Both the position numbers and the translations under genes were made by a program. This document shows, one piece after another, positions 49,685-62,967 of a stretch of DNA of 64,000 bases. The stretch lies in the NCBI RefSeq assembly GCF_000002995.4, contig NW_025062477.1:9086649-9150648 (forward strand). Direction: 5' to 3'. The stretch is from Brugia malayi. Taxonomy: Eukaryota; Nematoda; Chromadorea; Rhabditida; Onchocercidae. The first letter of the stretch is position 1, and every line of letters starts with the position of its first letter. The notes under the pieces were generated by a model. The model worked only from the letters and a program-made list of their open reading frames with translations. It was not told the DNA's origin and did no database searches.

Positions 49685-52600
49685 TTATAAACGGCGAAGT
49701 ATAACCAACTTTAATGGTCCTTCCGGACGTGACCGAAGCGTCTTCGTTGCTTCCAAATAACTCATACCTCTTATATCTATACCATCAATTGTGATCACTT
49801 GGTCACCAATTTTTATACGACCGCTACGTGCTGCAGAACCGCCTAGAAGTGAGTTAAAATGAGTTAGGTAATTACTGACTAGGTAATCAGCGTTAGCTAA
49901 GTACTACAATTTAATGAAGGACATCGTTAAAAATTAAAATGTGACTTTCTAAGAAAAGCTAGAGACTATGCAAAGTTCTTTTTCTAACTAAAGCATGTAC
50001 TTTCAAGCATATCGCTATTTCTACGATGAGTGATAACTTACCTTCAAAAATCCTTTTGATAATGATAGGCCGGTCGCCGAACACTGATCCACGACCACCA
50101 TCAAGTGCCAAACCGACACCAAGATTACCTTTTGTGAGTATCACTTCTTCGGAATACGTTGAATAATTGAATAGATCAGGATCAGTAGTAGCTAACCAGA
50201 GGAAAAAATCCATTAAAAAAATTTTTTTAAAGAATTTATAGTTCGTTTTTTGCACATTTTTAATTCACTAATTACTACTAACTCGTACAACAAAAACAGA
50301 TTGTGCTTTTAACTAAATATACTGAGAACATCTAAAATGATTTCACCAGTGGAAACAAATTTAGTAGGTTCAGCTGGCATGTCATTTGATTTTGTTTTCA
50401 GTCGTCCGAGTATAAAAACGACATGTTCAGTCCTTTGTTTGATTAAGGTTCGTGCCTCTGTGGCTGACATCTGGAACAAGAGTAAACTGATCCATTTATG
50501 TTATAAGAAATCAAATTCAAATATTCTGCAAGATCAATGCGCAAGAATTGCTTTTGTGTTCTAAACCCTTCTTTTTTTTTACATCGAAGATTTTAACTTT
50601 TCGATATCAAAAATTATAATGCGGAAGATAAGCAACAAGAAAAACCAACTGACCTGTTTTGTAGAGTGACCCTGCACGAAAAAAACACGATCACCCTTTT
50701 CGACGAGGTCGCTTCGATCCGCAATGCTACCCGATATCACTCTTTGCACCTGAACATATAAAAACCATTCTTCGACACCCCAGCACAATTAATTAATCGA
50801 TTATTTAACCAATAACGAATACTCACGCTGATATATTGGTCACCGGAAGCTGCTGAACTCAGAATTACACCAATTGAACCTTCCGGATTATTTGCCGATC
50901 TTTTCAGTGTTACTTTGAAAATATCATAATTAGCAAATTTTTCATCCAACAAACTTTTGCATTCCATTAACTAAAATACTTTAACAATATTAAATGGATA
51001 TTGCAAATAAAAACATTGTAGTTTCTATCAAAAAACAAGCACATTTCCTTAGAACTTTAAAACAGTAATTAAGTGAGGCAGTAAAGCAAACAAAAAACGT
51101 ATTGTTTATCTTTCATAATGTTCTTTTTTGTTGGAATAATTCCACATTTGCGAAAATATGAAACAATCAATAAGAATTTAACAATAACGGAATCAATCAG
51201 ATATTACCTCCGCTTCAGATGGCTTTCCTTGCTCATGTAATCCACTGCATGATGTTACCTCCTCCATTGCTTGAAATGCTGATTGTTCAGCTTTATCTAC
51301 TTTAACTGACCTTCCAACTATGTCATCATCTGCCACATTATCGAAACATGACAAAGTAAGTCCTTCAATATTTCATTTTTTACTAAGTAGTGAAAATGCA
51401 TGAAAACTGCACAGATATCAATTGTGCAATCCTCATTCTGACTAGTTCATCTTACAGTCGGAAGATTACATAAATGAACAAAGTTGTTTTTGAACCTTTC
51501 ATAATTTCGAAAGAAGATTCCGTTTCTGATAGACAAGAATGCATTTTTGCATTCGGCTTTTGTTCCATCACGGATGTGTACATTTCTGGGGACTCTTTCC
51601 GTTCCGTTATAATCGAGGACTTTTTCTCAACTTTTTCAGATTGTCGGATAATATTCAAGGATTTTCCTGTTTTGATATTTTCTTCGACAATAGAGACAAA
51701 TTTCTTTTCACCATTAGTATGAGATGCCAAGATCATTGGAAAAGATTCTGCATTCTGTAAAGAATTATTCTGATGCTGTGGACATGAAACATAGTATTGC
51801 TAAAGACGAAGAACATAATATAGTTTGAAGAGAGAGTATTACGAAGACTGTTCACAAATTGCTACAATTGATAACATAAGATGTGCATCTGCTAAAGACA
51901 AAAAATAAGAATATGAAATTTGTGATAAAAACAAATTATCGTAATGGTACTTATATAATGGCTCTTAATTAGGACTTGTGTCACTATTCCATTAACTAAA
52001 ATTTGAATTCCCTTCTCGTGAATTTATCAGCTATGGTTGAGCTATTTTCTTTCCAATATCTTTTTAACTTAAAACTTTTCTAGTACTGTTCATTTTCTGT
52101 TTACTACTCCCTTCCATAAAACATGAGAGAAAGAACGTGCTACATATTAGCAATTTTCTAAACAAATTAGTTTTTTTCTAAACAATTAGATAAACAAATT
52201 ACCTTTTCAAAGGATGCTCTCACTTTTGTAAACAAATTTTCGGCTCGCGAAACAGTTGCGTTCTCAGTAGTTGAAAATCTATTTCTGGAAGTTCCAACAT
52301 AGGTCGCATTCCTTCCAGTAAATTTGTCGCTCATCACTCTACTGCCACGATACGGAATTTTTTTTGAGATCTGTAGATTCAGTGTTGTCCCTTTCGGAGC
52401 ACCACTACTACTGCTTCTGATCGCAGTAGACTTCCTCGGATCAATAACACCTACGATGCCTTGAAATGTTTTCGGTGTTGGAACTGCACCATTATCGGCT
52501 TTTGTGAACTACAAAAATTTTTTGATCAGTCAAAAATCGGAGTAAAAATACCTGGCGGAAATAAGGAAGAAATTGTAATTTCAATCAGATTTTAGTCGAA

Positions 52601-55600
52601 AAGACCATCGCAATAGATCAATCATAGCTAAATAGATCAATTAGCAATATTAATAATTTCAAGTATAGGAAATCATTGCTCATAGCAGAATCACAGAGGA
52701 TTTCAAACACAGTTAGCATCTTAGCGAGCCAATCTAATCCACTGACTTAAACAGTTGGCTCAGTTATAATTATAAAAATAAAATGGAAACAAAAACTACC
52801 TTTTCAATAAGTTTATCAAATGGAACTGGCTTATCGTCTCTGGTACGCCGCGGAGCAAGTGGCACTGCCGGTTTTTCGAATTTTTCATTTGATGATTTCG
52901 CAGTTTGCAATTCTTTAATGGATGATGTTCTGTCAATTTCACGAGAGTGTTCCCGTTTCTTCGATACAGTAGAATTTTCGCGCGTGAAAGGGATTGATTT
53001 GGTAGAGACGATTGAGCCAAACTTCTCAAACTCAGCTGCAGCAAACTTTTCTGAAACAGAAAAGTTTGCTGCAGCTGTTCTTTTTGAATGACACATCTAT
53101 TATATATATACCAGCTACTTATTGCTTATATCTTAGCTGGTCATTCATCAAGTGATTTGAAGTTCTTGAAGTAGCTGTTTGCACATAATGAAAAATTGGA
53201 CTTTTTTGCAGTTGAAGGAATCATTTCTGATCATCTCAAGCAAGAATTAAGTTCCAAAGAACCAAATTTCGGCTGCCGAAAACTAAGATAAAAAAAATAA
53301 GATTATTAAAATAAGATTATTTAAGAAAAATAAGATTATTCAATATCGTTCTCAAATTCTTCTGAAAGAAGACCATCGTAGATGGTAGAGAGATATTTTC
53401 CACAAATTATTCACTAGATAAATGAAGAATAATGGAAGTTTGGGGAACATTTGAATCAGTTATTTGCCATGTAAAAACATCAAAAAACAAACCGCTACCA
53501 TTACCATTTGTTAATGAATCAGACTTCTGAGAAATAATCCGGCTAAGTTTTGTAGCAGGTACAAATGAAACGAAGTGACTTTTCTTGACATCCGAGTGTG
53601 TTTCTGATTCCGAACTATTTCCGTATTTCACAGCAGAATTTTTGAATGACTCTAGGTTTTCATTATAAGCAATACATTTCTCGATTTTCACCACCTGATT
53701 TTCTGGTTTTTGTTGTGAAACCATCTCAAATTCTACGTCACGAAACAGAATCTGAAGTGGAGGTCCTTCCAGGTTAGTGTCACAACTTTCTTGATCATTT
53801 CCCGAGACAATTTTAAAAAGAAAAAGTTCTGGCACTGTTATTTCTTGAGCCCTCATAAGCGACTGTTCAGGTGAAGCATTCCTTGATTCCACAGATATAT
53901 TATGAGGCAACGATTCAGTAACAGAATCAGACGACATGTGGTATCTGGAAAGCAAAAAGATTTGATGAAATTGATTAATAGAGAAAAGAAAAAAATCACT
54001 CTGCTAAACTGGAATTTTGAACTGATTCGAGTTAAATCAATAAAGAAACCAAGTGTGTGGTGGCAAAAATTTCAATGGATTTTCAATTAATCAAGTCTTG
54101 AAATTGGAAGAATTTAAATTGAATTAAAATATTTTTAAATATGAATAAAAGAATTTATTGCTGAGCAATTTTTGTTCAGAATATTCAAGAAAGTAAATAT
54201 TCCTAACAATTTATTATACAAATAAGATTTACATTTTGTAGGCTGATAAGTGCTTCATGGTAACTCCATCATCGTGTTGTTTTCCAATTTTATGTTGCTT
54301 ATCTGTGTCCAACGTTTCCACTGTTTCCTTTGCCTCAGATGAATTATCACACAGTAACTTTGCTGTAGGAAGATTTGTTGATTTTGTAAGAAAGTTCTCT
54401 GATTTGTTAACTATCCGTGGATAGCAATGGCAATTCGAAATTTGTGCTTCAGTGTGTAAATTTTCCTGGAATTTTGAACAGAGGTCATTCGGCGATTCTT
54501 TTATGGATGCTTTCGACTTTTCGCCTTCCTGCTCATTCATGTACGTCTTATTTTTTTGCATCTTACTTTTCAAACAAGCATATTTATAACTCTTCTGTAC
54601 CGAAGTTTCCTGCACTGATCGATTTGAATTTAATATTCCACTGGATGAAAGAATATTGAAAGGAGCTGTTACATTATTTGATTCTTCACGTGCTGGGGTT
54701 TCTGCAAGCGTAGTTGAATAAGCAGGTTGATGCTGCTGCTCTTGTTGAAAAGTGCATGCAGGAAATGTTGCGAGAGTATGATGTTCATTCAGATAAGATT
54801 GTTGCGAGGTTTCTGGATGAATTGCGGGATTCGAAGAAACACTCATATTCATAAACGACGGTGATATTGGTTGTCTGGAAGGCGTTATTAGCGGAGCAGA
54901 GATTGATGGAACGGAACATGTCTCTTCATCTCCTGTTGGCAGATGAAGCGTAGCGTTAAGAAAGTTCGGTCGACTGAAAAAAATAAGTTATGGAAAGAAT
55001 TTGCTAATGCAGTTTGAAAGTAGATGAGACAACAACAAGTAAACACGATAGGGCATAGCTTCTGCTGCCTTGACAAACGTCTTTTCTACAATATAACACG
55101 CTTGATCGACCGCTTAGTAAGATGCGGTCGATAACGTTATCTTGGTTCCGGTAAAACTCGGAGTCGATCTTATGTCAGTTTTGACTTCCACTAGATTCTT
55201 TATAAACATTTCAAAGAAATACTTGGCGGCGAAACGTCGATCGAATTCATCGAACAATGGACTGGAACAATCTGGGTCAGAAGCAAATACGCTAACATAA
55301 GTTGGCTTGTGTTTGATATTTCCACGACTTCGGGACATAGTTCGTTGTGCTTTAGATTGCTGATGCTGTTGTAACTGATCACTGTGAAATTCGGAATCGT
55401 TACTGCTTGGTGAATGATTACTAATTGTTTTGAATACCATACCAGTAATATTACCATTGTTATCATTGTTATTGCCATTCACAGATGATATGGTTGTATC
55501 TAATTCTAAAGCCATTTTACTACCTGCAAGTTTTTCATTTTGAAAAGATTTTGCGCTCAAAACAAATTTAGCTTATTCATGAATGCAGCGGAAATAGCAC

Positions 55601-58600
55601 TGCCAAAGTAGAAGTAATACATCGCTCGAAAGGGGAAACAAGCTATTAAAGAGATAGGCCAAAGCTATTGTAACATATTACAAATATCCAAGGACAAATA
55701 TCACCATAGCAGTGCAAACAAAATTGCCAATCACACAATCTTATCGTAAGTAGTGCTCATAACATATAAGCACCTTTAATTAATCAGATTAAGATTTTAA
55801 GAATGAAATACAACCAGTTGATAATCTCAGGAAAAGATTTCAGCTTTTTTGACAACACAGAATCTTATCTAAAGAAGCCCTCTGGTAGTGAATGAAGACG
55901 GAAAGAAGAAGGACAACAATAACTAATATAAAGCCTCCTGCAACAGTCGCTGATACAAGAAATTAGATGTGTTAGTCTCGAAGAGGAAATTTTTTAGATA
56001 TTTCAAATGGTTTCGATTTGAAATGAAGGAATTTCAATCCCGAGTACTGCTATACAACAGTAGCTATTCTTACCGTCTATATTAGAACTATTTAAAAAAC
56101 ACAACTTTACTTCCAAGAAAAACATAACTATCGAAATGTGAGCACAAAGAGAAACTAGAAAAGCTACATGGGATAGATACACACTGTTGCAAAAGGTATT
56201 TTATTACGATGGAATCATAAAACACGATTGTTATTCGATTATCTAGCTTTATGTCCCAATTCGAATACTAATTTACCTATATATAATTTCAAAGTCTACC
56301 CACTAATTTCTTGAATCAATCTTGCAGTAAGGAAATATTTTCCAATTTTTCCAATTATAAATATCCATGAAAGAATGGATGAGCATTGCGAAGTGAAACA
56401 TGAGCAATTGGATGATTGAAAGGTTTCCAAAAGTAAACAGGATAAGCAGGACTAAATGCTTTTTTCAAGGGTATGAAAATGAATTTATCCATAACAAACA
56501 TACAAATAATCCCTTTTTCCTTCCTTCACAATTCTCATTTCTCACGTGGGTCACGTGTGGAACAAATAAACGAATTTGAGTGCTGAGTTTTATAAAACAT
56601 CTCATCTGCAAGATAACGAAAGTAGTGATGGTAATTATGAAAATAATTCACTAAAAATGTTGTAGTAATTTAAAATGGGAAAAGGAAAGTAGGTTAGAGA
56701 ATAATAAGTCTGTTTATAAGTATATTTCAACTTAATTCAGTTTAACTAATAATAATGTACTTACATATTAAGCAAAACAAAAAAATGAAAAAAATGAAGC
56801 TAGATCGAAGCTGAAAAAAAAAAGGTTAAATTCAGCATTCCAAACTCGCATGATTCTGAAAGTTCAATCTCTCCAATTATAGTTATTTTAGATAGAAATC
56901 AGTCAGAACAAATATAATCAGCTCAGAGCTGAGCCATTGTTAAGTTTTCTAATTATTAATTTATTAAGTTTTTCATACAATAATGTCTTATAATACAAAT
57001 TTTTAGAGTTTTATAGTGCAGAGGTTGACCGATGAATCTTCAATAGATAATTATTTTGTCATCACAGATACGAGGAACGACCGAACGTTAACTTTCAGAT
57101 GTTTGTATTTCATTTTGAAATCACTTAAGTGAGGTGCATATTATAACTTTCCAAGCCGAGCAGCTTTGAAAATAAATCACTGATTGATTTATTGCTTTAC
57201 GTCAAGCGTCTGTTTACTCTTATTTTATTAGCATTTAAAGAATATTAACATAGAATTTTCACGCAGTATAGAAACTAACGTCAGCAGCTATTAGAATTAG
57301 ATTTTCAGGTAGAAGTACTAAATGCTAATCAAGACAGAAATAATCATCCAGTCCTGAAATGGAACGTAATACATAATTAATGTCGGCATCTCGGTCAGAA
57401 TCGCATATTTGATGTTTAGTAAGTATTTGTAATTGATCTTAGTCTTCATTACAAACAAATAGTCAAATCTTTAATCTTAGAAAACCCTATTGTATGGAAG
57501 AACGAGTTTAATTACAAATTAGCTGATAAGATAAAGTGCACTTGAAGACGAAATAATCCGCGGATAACGAGAAGACATGAGAGGATGTAAATTGAATTGA
57601 ATAAGTTGATAGAAGAGATGAATAAGCAGAATGCTGGAAGATGCAAGACAGTATTCAGTAGAAAAGCTTTTTCCTTTTTCCTCTTTCTTCCCTTCCTCTC
57701 TCTCTCTCTCTCTCCAAGAAAAAGAAAGAAAAGAAAAGGATGGATGGATGGATGGATGGGTAGATGTTTTGGTGATCGAATGTTAGCAAAGTGAGTCATT
57801 CATTTGTTCATTGGGAAAAGTGATGACTGAAAATGATGAAATAGTTTTTGTAGCCTTTGAATAACGAAATATCCGCGACCTCTGTCACCTTGTCATCTTG
57901 TTTGATCTTCATCTCTCCGCATCAGGTAAACATTCTGCTCATTCTGTTACAGCGAAAAAAAAATCTCGACTTTTCCATCAGTTTCTGAAGTACTTTTCAT
58001 GCTAAGAAGAAAAACAAAAGAGAAATACAAATAAACCAGAAAAAAATATCAATGAAATCGATAACTCAAACATAAATAACTCTGTAAAAGAATTCATCTT
58101 CAAAAAATCATGAAAACTTTAGAACAATTAGGGAGATTTGTCATCAAAAAATTCTCCTGCCGAATCAGTTGACAGCTGAACCAAATACTTCTAGTGCGAT
58201 TTATTTAACATACGATAGTCTCCATGTAAATCAAAAAAATCTCCTATGGCTGAGGGATTTTAAATAATCTGAATCCTGAAGAATTCAAAACAGTAAAACT
58301 TAAATTTCAAATCAACTCTTGCATCAATTAATCGAGTCCTTTCTCCTATCTCCAAGAGTTTGGTAAATAGGTCTCAGATACCTCTCACTTTTTTATAATT
58401 TCTTTTAATCCTTCTTTTCAGAAACCTAAAATCCAAACTCAGTACATCTATTCGGCAAAGGATTATTTTCACAAGGCTCCACGAACATAAAATTTCTCAG
58501 GATCATGGTAACATTTCAAACTCGGTCAATCCTTCGCTCTTAACTAAGACATTAATATTTAACTTTAATTAACATTTCATTAAAGTAAACTCATGCAGGA

Positions 58601-61600
58601 AAAACCCACTAGCAGCTACAGCATTTAAGACAAGTTTTCTAGAAAAATGAGATGAATTTTTTCCGAACGATGAAAAGTGAAGTTTAAGGGTTCTCCTTAT
58701 TTAGTAAGCAATTGCAATTGCAGTTTACTTTTTTGAATTTTTCTACTGAAGTTCCTTACTCCACAAGCTATTATTTTTGACAAATTCAGCCAGAATAAAA
58801 AATAATATCATGAGAGAAAGGAATAAAATCGTTAGAAAAGCAAGCAGTTAAGTTCAGAAAAAAAGCATTGCAATCCCATGAAAATGCATATTTTTTCAAT
58901 TCAATAGTATTCACTGGGAATTTGTCAGTGAGAAATGTGACGATAACGACAATGACGATAATAACCATTGCATAATGATAATGTCAGGTGAGATGCTACT
59001 GCATGGCCTTTATCAACATTCCTCATTCTTTGTATGTTAGAGGCAAAGGAAGATGAAGGAGAAAAAAATCAAAGATTGTAATCAAATAGATGCATGGTTT
59101 AATTTGACATGTTTGAATGAGTCACATCACCATTTTTGAATGATAAAATTTAAAAAATTTTTCCACACACAAACGGAAAAAGCTTACAGAATCAGAAAAT
59201 CAAAGAAAGCTATAGTATTTGCCTCTTAAAGGACTGTTTTGATATCATTTTCTGCTGTTCACATAATATTCAAAACAAACTTTCGGATTCCTTTCGTCTC
59301 AATTCGTCACTTTGTAGAAGAATTACAAGTACCGACTGTCTTGTCAAAACTTTCAATCAAAACTACTGTGATAGATCAGAATACAGTGAAGTAGGATACT
59401 TCAGGAAGCACTGATAAAAAATATAGACATAACTCTCCAAATCTTAGAACATTTTTAATGGTAGAGCTAAAAGATGAAAAAGAATATGGAGATTAGAAAA
59501 TGAGTGAAATTAATATGAAATAAGATACCTCATTAAGGCTTGATAACTGGAAGAAAGGGTATGAGACAGAAGCGACCCGAAATTAACAAATTAATGCGGA
59601 TTTTTGGTAGTAAGATAATGTAAATGCAGACGATAATGACGTCATCCTTCAAGTTATGAAGAAAATTCTAACAAAATTTCAAATGCAAAAATTGGATGCA
59701 CCATGAAATTTGCATTTGAATGCTCAGAATTTGACAATTCATGCGAAGGAAAGAAAGAGGGAGAGAAGTCTTAAAATTCCGAAAATTATTCTGTTCGAAT
59801 TTAGATTATTACAATAATCTAGAATTTGACACAGTGATGACAAAAACTTCATCAGATCTGAATTAAATTGGATCCGAAATGCCAGAAACTTATTTCAATA
59901 CAGCTAATAAGCCTAACGGAATTAGCTGAAGGAAACTATCACATACGTCAATGGACTAACAGAATAACAGAGTTATTGATAAGACGAATAGTCTAAATGT
60001 TTAAGCTTAACTTTCTCAATTGCAGTTTAACATAAAGGTTCAAGATAATTAATTCATTATTTATCATGGAAAGAAGAGTTGGTTAATATTAAGACCCCTA
60101 GCTACCCTAGTCCCAGGATAACTTCAGGTGAGCTGAGAAATGTCTTCTGAAATTTCCAGATCTGTATTCTCATATCTTTTGACTTATTCCAGAAAATGCC
60201 ACTTCCAACCTACGACGAAGTGATTGGTTAACTTCACCAAAACTTGAGGCATTTGACAATAATCTCTTATTGATTAAACCGTTTGAATATAAAATAGCAT
60301 ATTTCATTAATGGAATTGTGTCATATTTGACATTTGCTTTTTTTTTTTCTTTTTTAAATCTTTTTTCCCTAAATTAATAATTTAAAATTAAACATAAAGT
60401 TTTTCTTGAAGTTTCAATCTCAATTGATCGAATAGATACTATTATAAAGTAAATGAAGAATTGAGATCGACAAAAAGTAGACTTAACAAAAGAAGAAATG
60501 AAATATAGAAAATGAGTTCTTATTACAAATAAGAAGTATGATAAACATTCCTTTAATACTTTACATTGATCCCTGTCTGTAACGAACAAAGATATCTGGT
60601 TTAATAGTCAAGAGGGTAGAGGTGTGAAAAAAGTCAATAGTTCTTTAGGTGGCATTCAAATGAAAATAATTTTGACCCATTACTAAACTTTCACAACTTT
60701 ATATATAATAACAATGTAAATGAATTCTAGTGCATAGAAGTTCTCTAATCTTTCAAAATATCCGGAAAATTTCTCGATTATAGAAATGAATATTTAGAAA
60801 GAAATACAGAAGTTGGAAATCATTAATTAGAAAAACGAACAATTCCATATAGGGCATAAAACACAAAAAGACGCCTTTGGTTGAAACTAAGGAAAACAAT
60901 GGAGCCAAGAAGAAATGCTTGGAAAATGAAGAAACGGAAGAAAAACATTTTCTTCTTCCACAACGTCAAGGACGTACGAATAGAAGGGAATAAAAAAGCA
61001 AAACGGAGCGAAACAAGTATAAGGAAACAGAGAACAAATAATTTAATAATAATAACAATAGTAGTGATAATAATATTATAGTAAATAACAATAAATAAAT
61101 AACAGTAAATAATAATCAATAATTAGTAATAATAATAATAAATTAACATTTTTAATTATTAGGTTCTTGCAAAGTAATCGAACAATTCACCTACGTTCGA
61201 CTTTTTCACATTAAACATTGACGACGATATTTTCATTGCTTTACTGCTTGAGAAGCCTCTAATACCAGTTATCAAAAAATTCTTTATTCACTTCTCATGG
61301 ATTCTTCAGAATTTCTGGCTATGAACACAATTCAGACCTTCTTCCACAACTTTTTATAAGCTTATCGCAGATCATTATGCAAAAAAAAAAATGCAGAACG
61401 AATGAAACTAAAGCAGAGATGAGGACTGCAGTTGGACACTATCAGTCTTCCGAATAACTCTTAATGAATAGGTTGACCTTTGGCTGATCAAAATGAATAA
61501 ATTTCTTTTCTCCTTTATCTTCTATCCACACATGCATTTGTAGAAATACGTGCACAATAGTAGTTTATGAAATCCTCATCATGAATATTTATTATAATTT

Positions 61601-62967
61601 GGCATAAGGCAACATGATGCTTTGATAAATAAATAAAAATTTTTGATAAAAAAGTGACTTAAGATATATATGCCAACCAATACCTTCCCATCATGCGAAA
61701 ATATTCCGTCTGATCTAAGTTGTTAACTAGCATACTACACGTGATTCTCCACGTCATGGAAGTTATTTCAGCTTTCTGAATTTTCTTGACCATAAAAATT
61801 ATGACAATACGCTGCAACTGATTGATGATCACATGTGAAATTTATAAACGAATGAAGACTGCATTTTGAAAAAATAACCTTTCTGTAAGGAGAAAATTTG
61901 AGATCCATTGGTGATCATGCAACGATTACTTCTATTCTGTGGAGATGATGAACTGAAAAAAAAAACAATTAAATTTAGTAATTCTGACATAAATATTTGT
62001 GTGAATTTCTCACATAATTTTTAACAATTCATTAAATTTTAGTACAATAACCGTACACTGATTCTTCTCCACGATACTATCTACAAAAATTTATCATCTC
62101 TGGGCGTATATATTATCAAGTCAACTACTCTAAATAAATTAAACTGTTGAAAAGCTAACTAACGTATTTTGCCGACTAACAACCATAGTGACGCTCATTG
62201 CTGGCTGCTGCAAAAGTGACAAACATTGAATTCGAGTGCACTGATGGACATCGGTGCCAGCAACACTCCATACTCGATCACCAACTTGCAAGCCACTTCG
62301 AGAAGCAATAGAATATGGGTCAACTTGTTCTATACGCACACAGATCACTCTATAAGGAAATTTCCGTAAATCAGTACTTCTATTCAAGCTCATTTTAAAA
62401 AGTTAAAATGACTTCCTGAGCTAAAATGCTGCTTCAATATGAATTTAATACTGTGAAAGGATTGCTGGTCACTGAAAAGATTTCATGAATAGTATTAATA
62501 AAATGAATCTGACAACAGGATAAAGCTTATGTATCAAGTATCGAGGTGATGAAGCATTAAATTATATTTTCAGCATTGTAACATAAAAATTTCGATTGTT
62601 ACGTAAATCCTATATGGATCACCTTAAATAATAACCAATCAAAAATAATAAACAGTATATCTAAATATAAGAATGGGCTTAGAAGTTTCAGCTTTACAAT
62701 TCTCGCGGCTTATGTGGTATTTCAACTAATTCAAGTACTAAACAGATATATAACATGCATAAGCTAATTCACATCCCTTCAAAGAGAAATATAAATCGTC
62801 ACATACAGAAATAAACAAATAAAATTTTACTTGTTATTATTATCATCGCTCTCAATGGCGATCCCAAGACCGAGGCGTTCTGATGGCGCAGATCGTCGAA
62901 GAATAATTTCCTTGCGCATCAGCTCGTGCTTAATGCCGAGTACACGCTTTGCGCTTACAAAAGCATT
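49685..62967 (-). CDS. Multi-PDZ scaffold, pro-IL-16/PDZD2-like (5' end missing)
   Basis: Fifteen exons on the minus strand join in phase: 62967-62831, 62349-62164, 61952-61879, 55523-55136, 54973-54233, 53944-53505, 53050-52800, 52508-52203, 51799-51496, 51362-51208, 50970-50827, 50749-50654, 50470-50347, 50191-50042 and 49842-49685, about 1217 aa in view. The first two encode a PDZ domain (ERLGLGIAIES, GLQVGDRVWSVAG). A linker of some 800 residues follows, rich in S, N, Q and K and probably disordered. Exons at 50970-50347 form a second PDZ (VTLKRSANNPEGSIGVIL, VEKGDRVFFVQG); the last two form a third (KGNLGVGLALDGGRGSVFGD, IKIGDQVITIDG), ending LVILRRL. This final PDZ matches the C-terminal PDZ of pro-interleukin-16 in spacing and in the GG.GS..GD block. 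It is likely a junctional or synaptic scaffold. Whether one gene spans the 6.4 kb intron is inferred from phase only. Confidence 0.83.
53033..53077. repeat. Perfect 21-bp inverted repeat with 3-nt loop over a splice acceptor
   Basis: The arms 53033-53053 and 53057-53077 are exact reverse complements around AAA. Each arm holds CAGCTGCAGCAAAC. On the PDZ-gene transcript the loop and the inner stem hold the acceptor TTTCAG of the exon that starts at 53050, so the pre-mRNA could fold a hairpin of 21 pairs that buries it. Confidence 0.9.
55524..61878 (-). other. 6.4 kb intron of the PDZ gene
   Basis: Between exons 61952-61879 (ends in phase 1) and 55523-55136 (starts in phase 1). I see no exon inside. 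Contents: a CT run (about 57695-57714) close to a GGAT run (57738-57759), two CACGTG E-boxes nine bases apart (56543-56548 and 56552-56557), and AT triplet runs near 61040-61140. The first exon after the intron has an ATG at its fourth codon and a good acceptor, so an internal promoter making a shorter protein is possible. Confidence 0.5.

Noticed and set aside
52783..53091. Plus-strand frame over the PDZ exon
   Set aside because: It is the shadow of the minus-strand exon 53050-52800, which joins its neighbours in phase.
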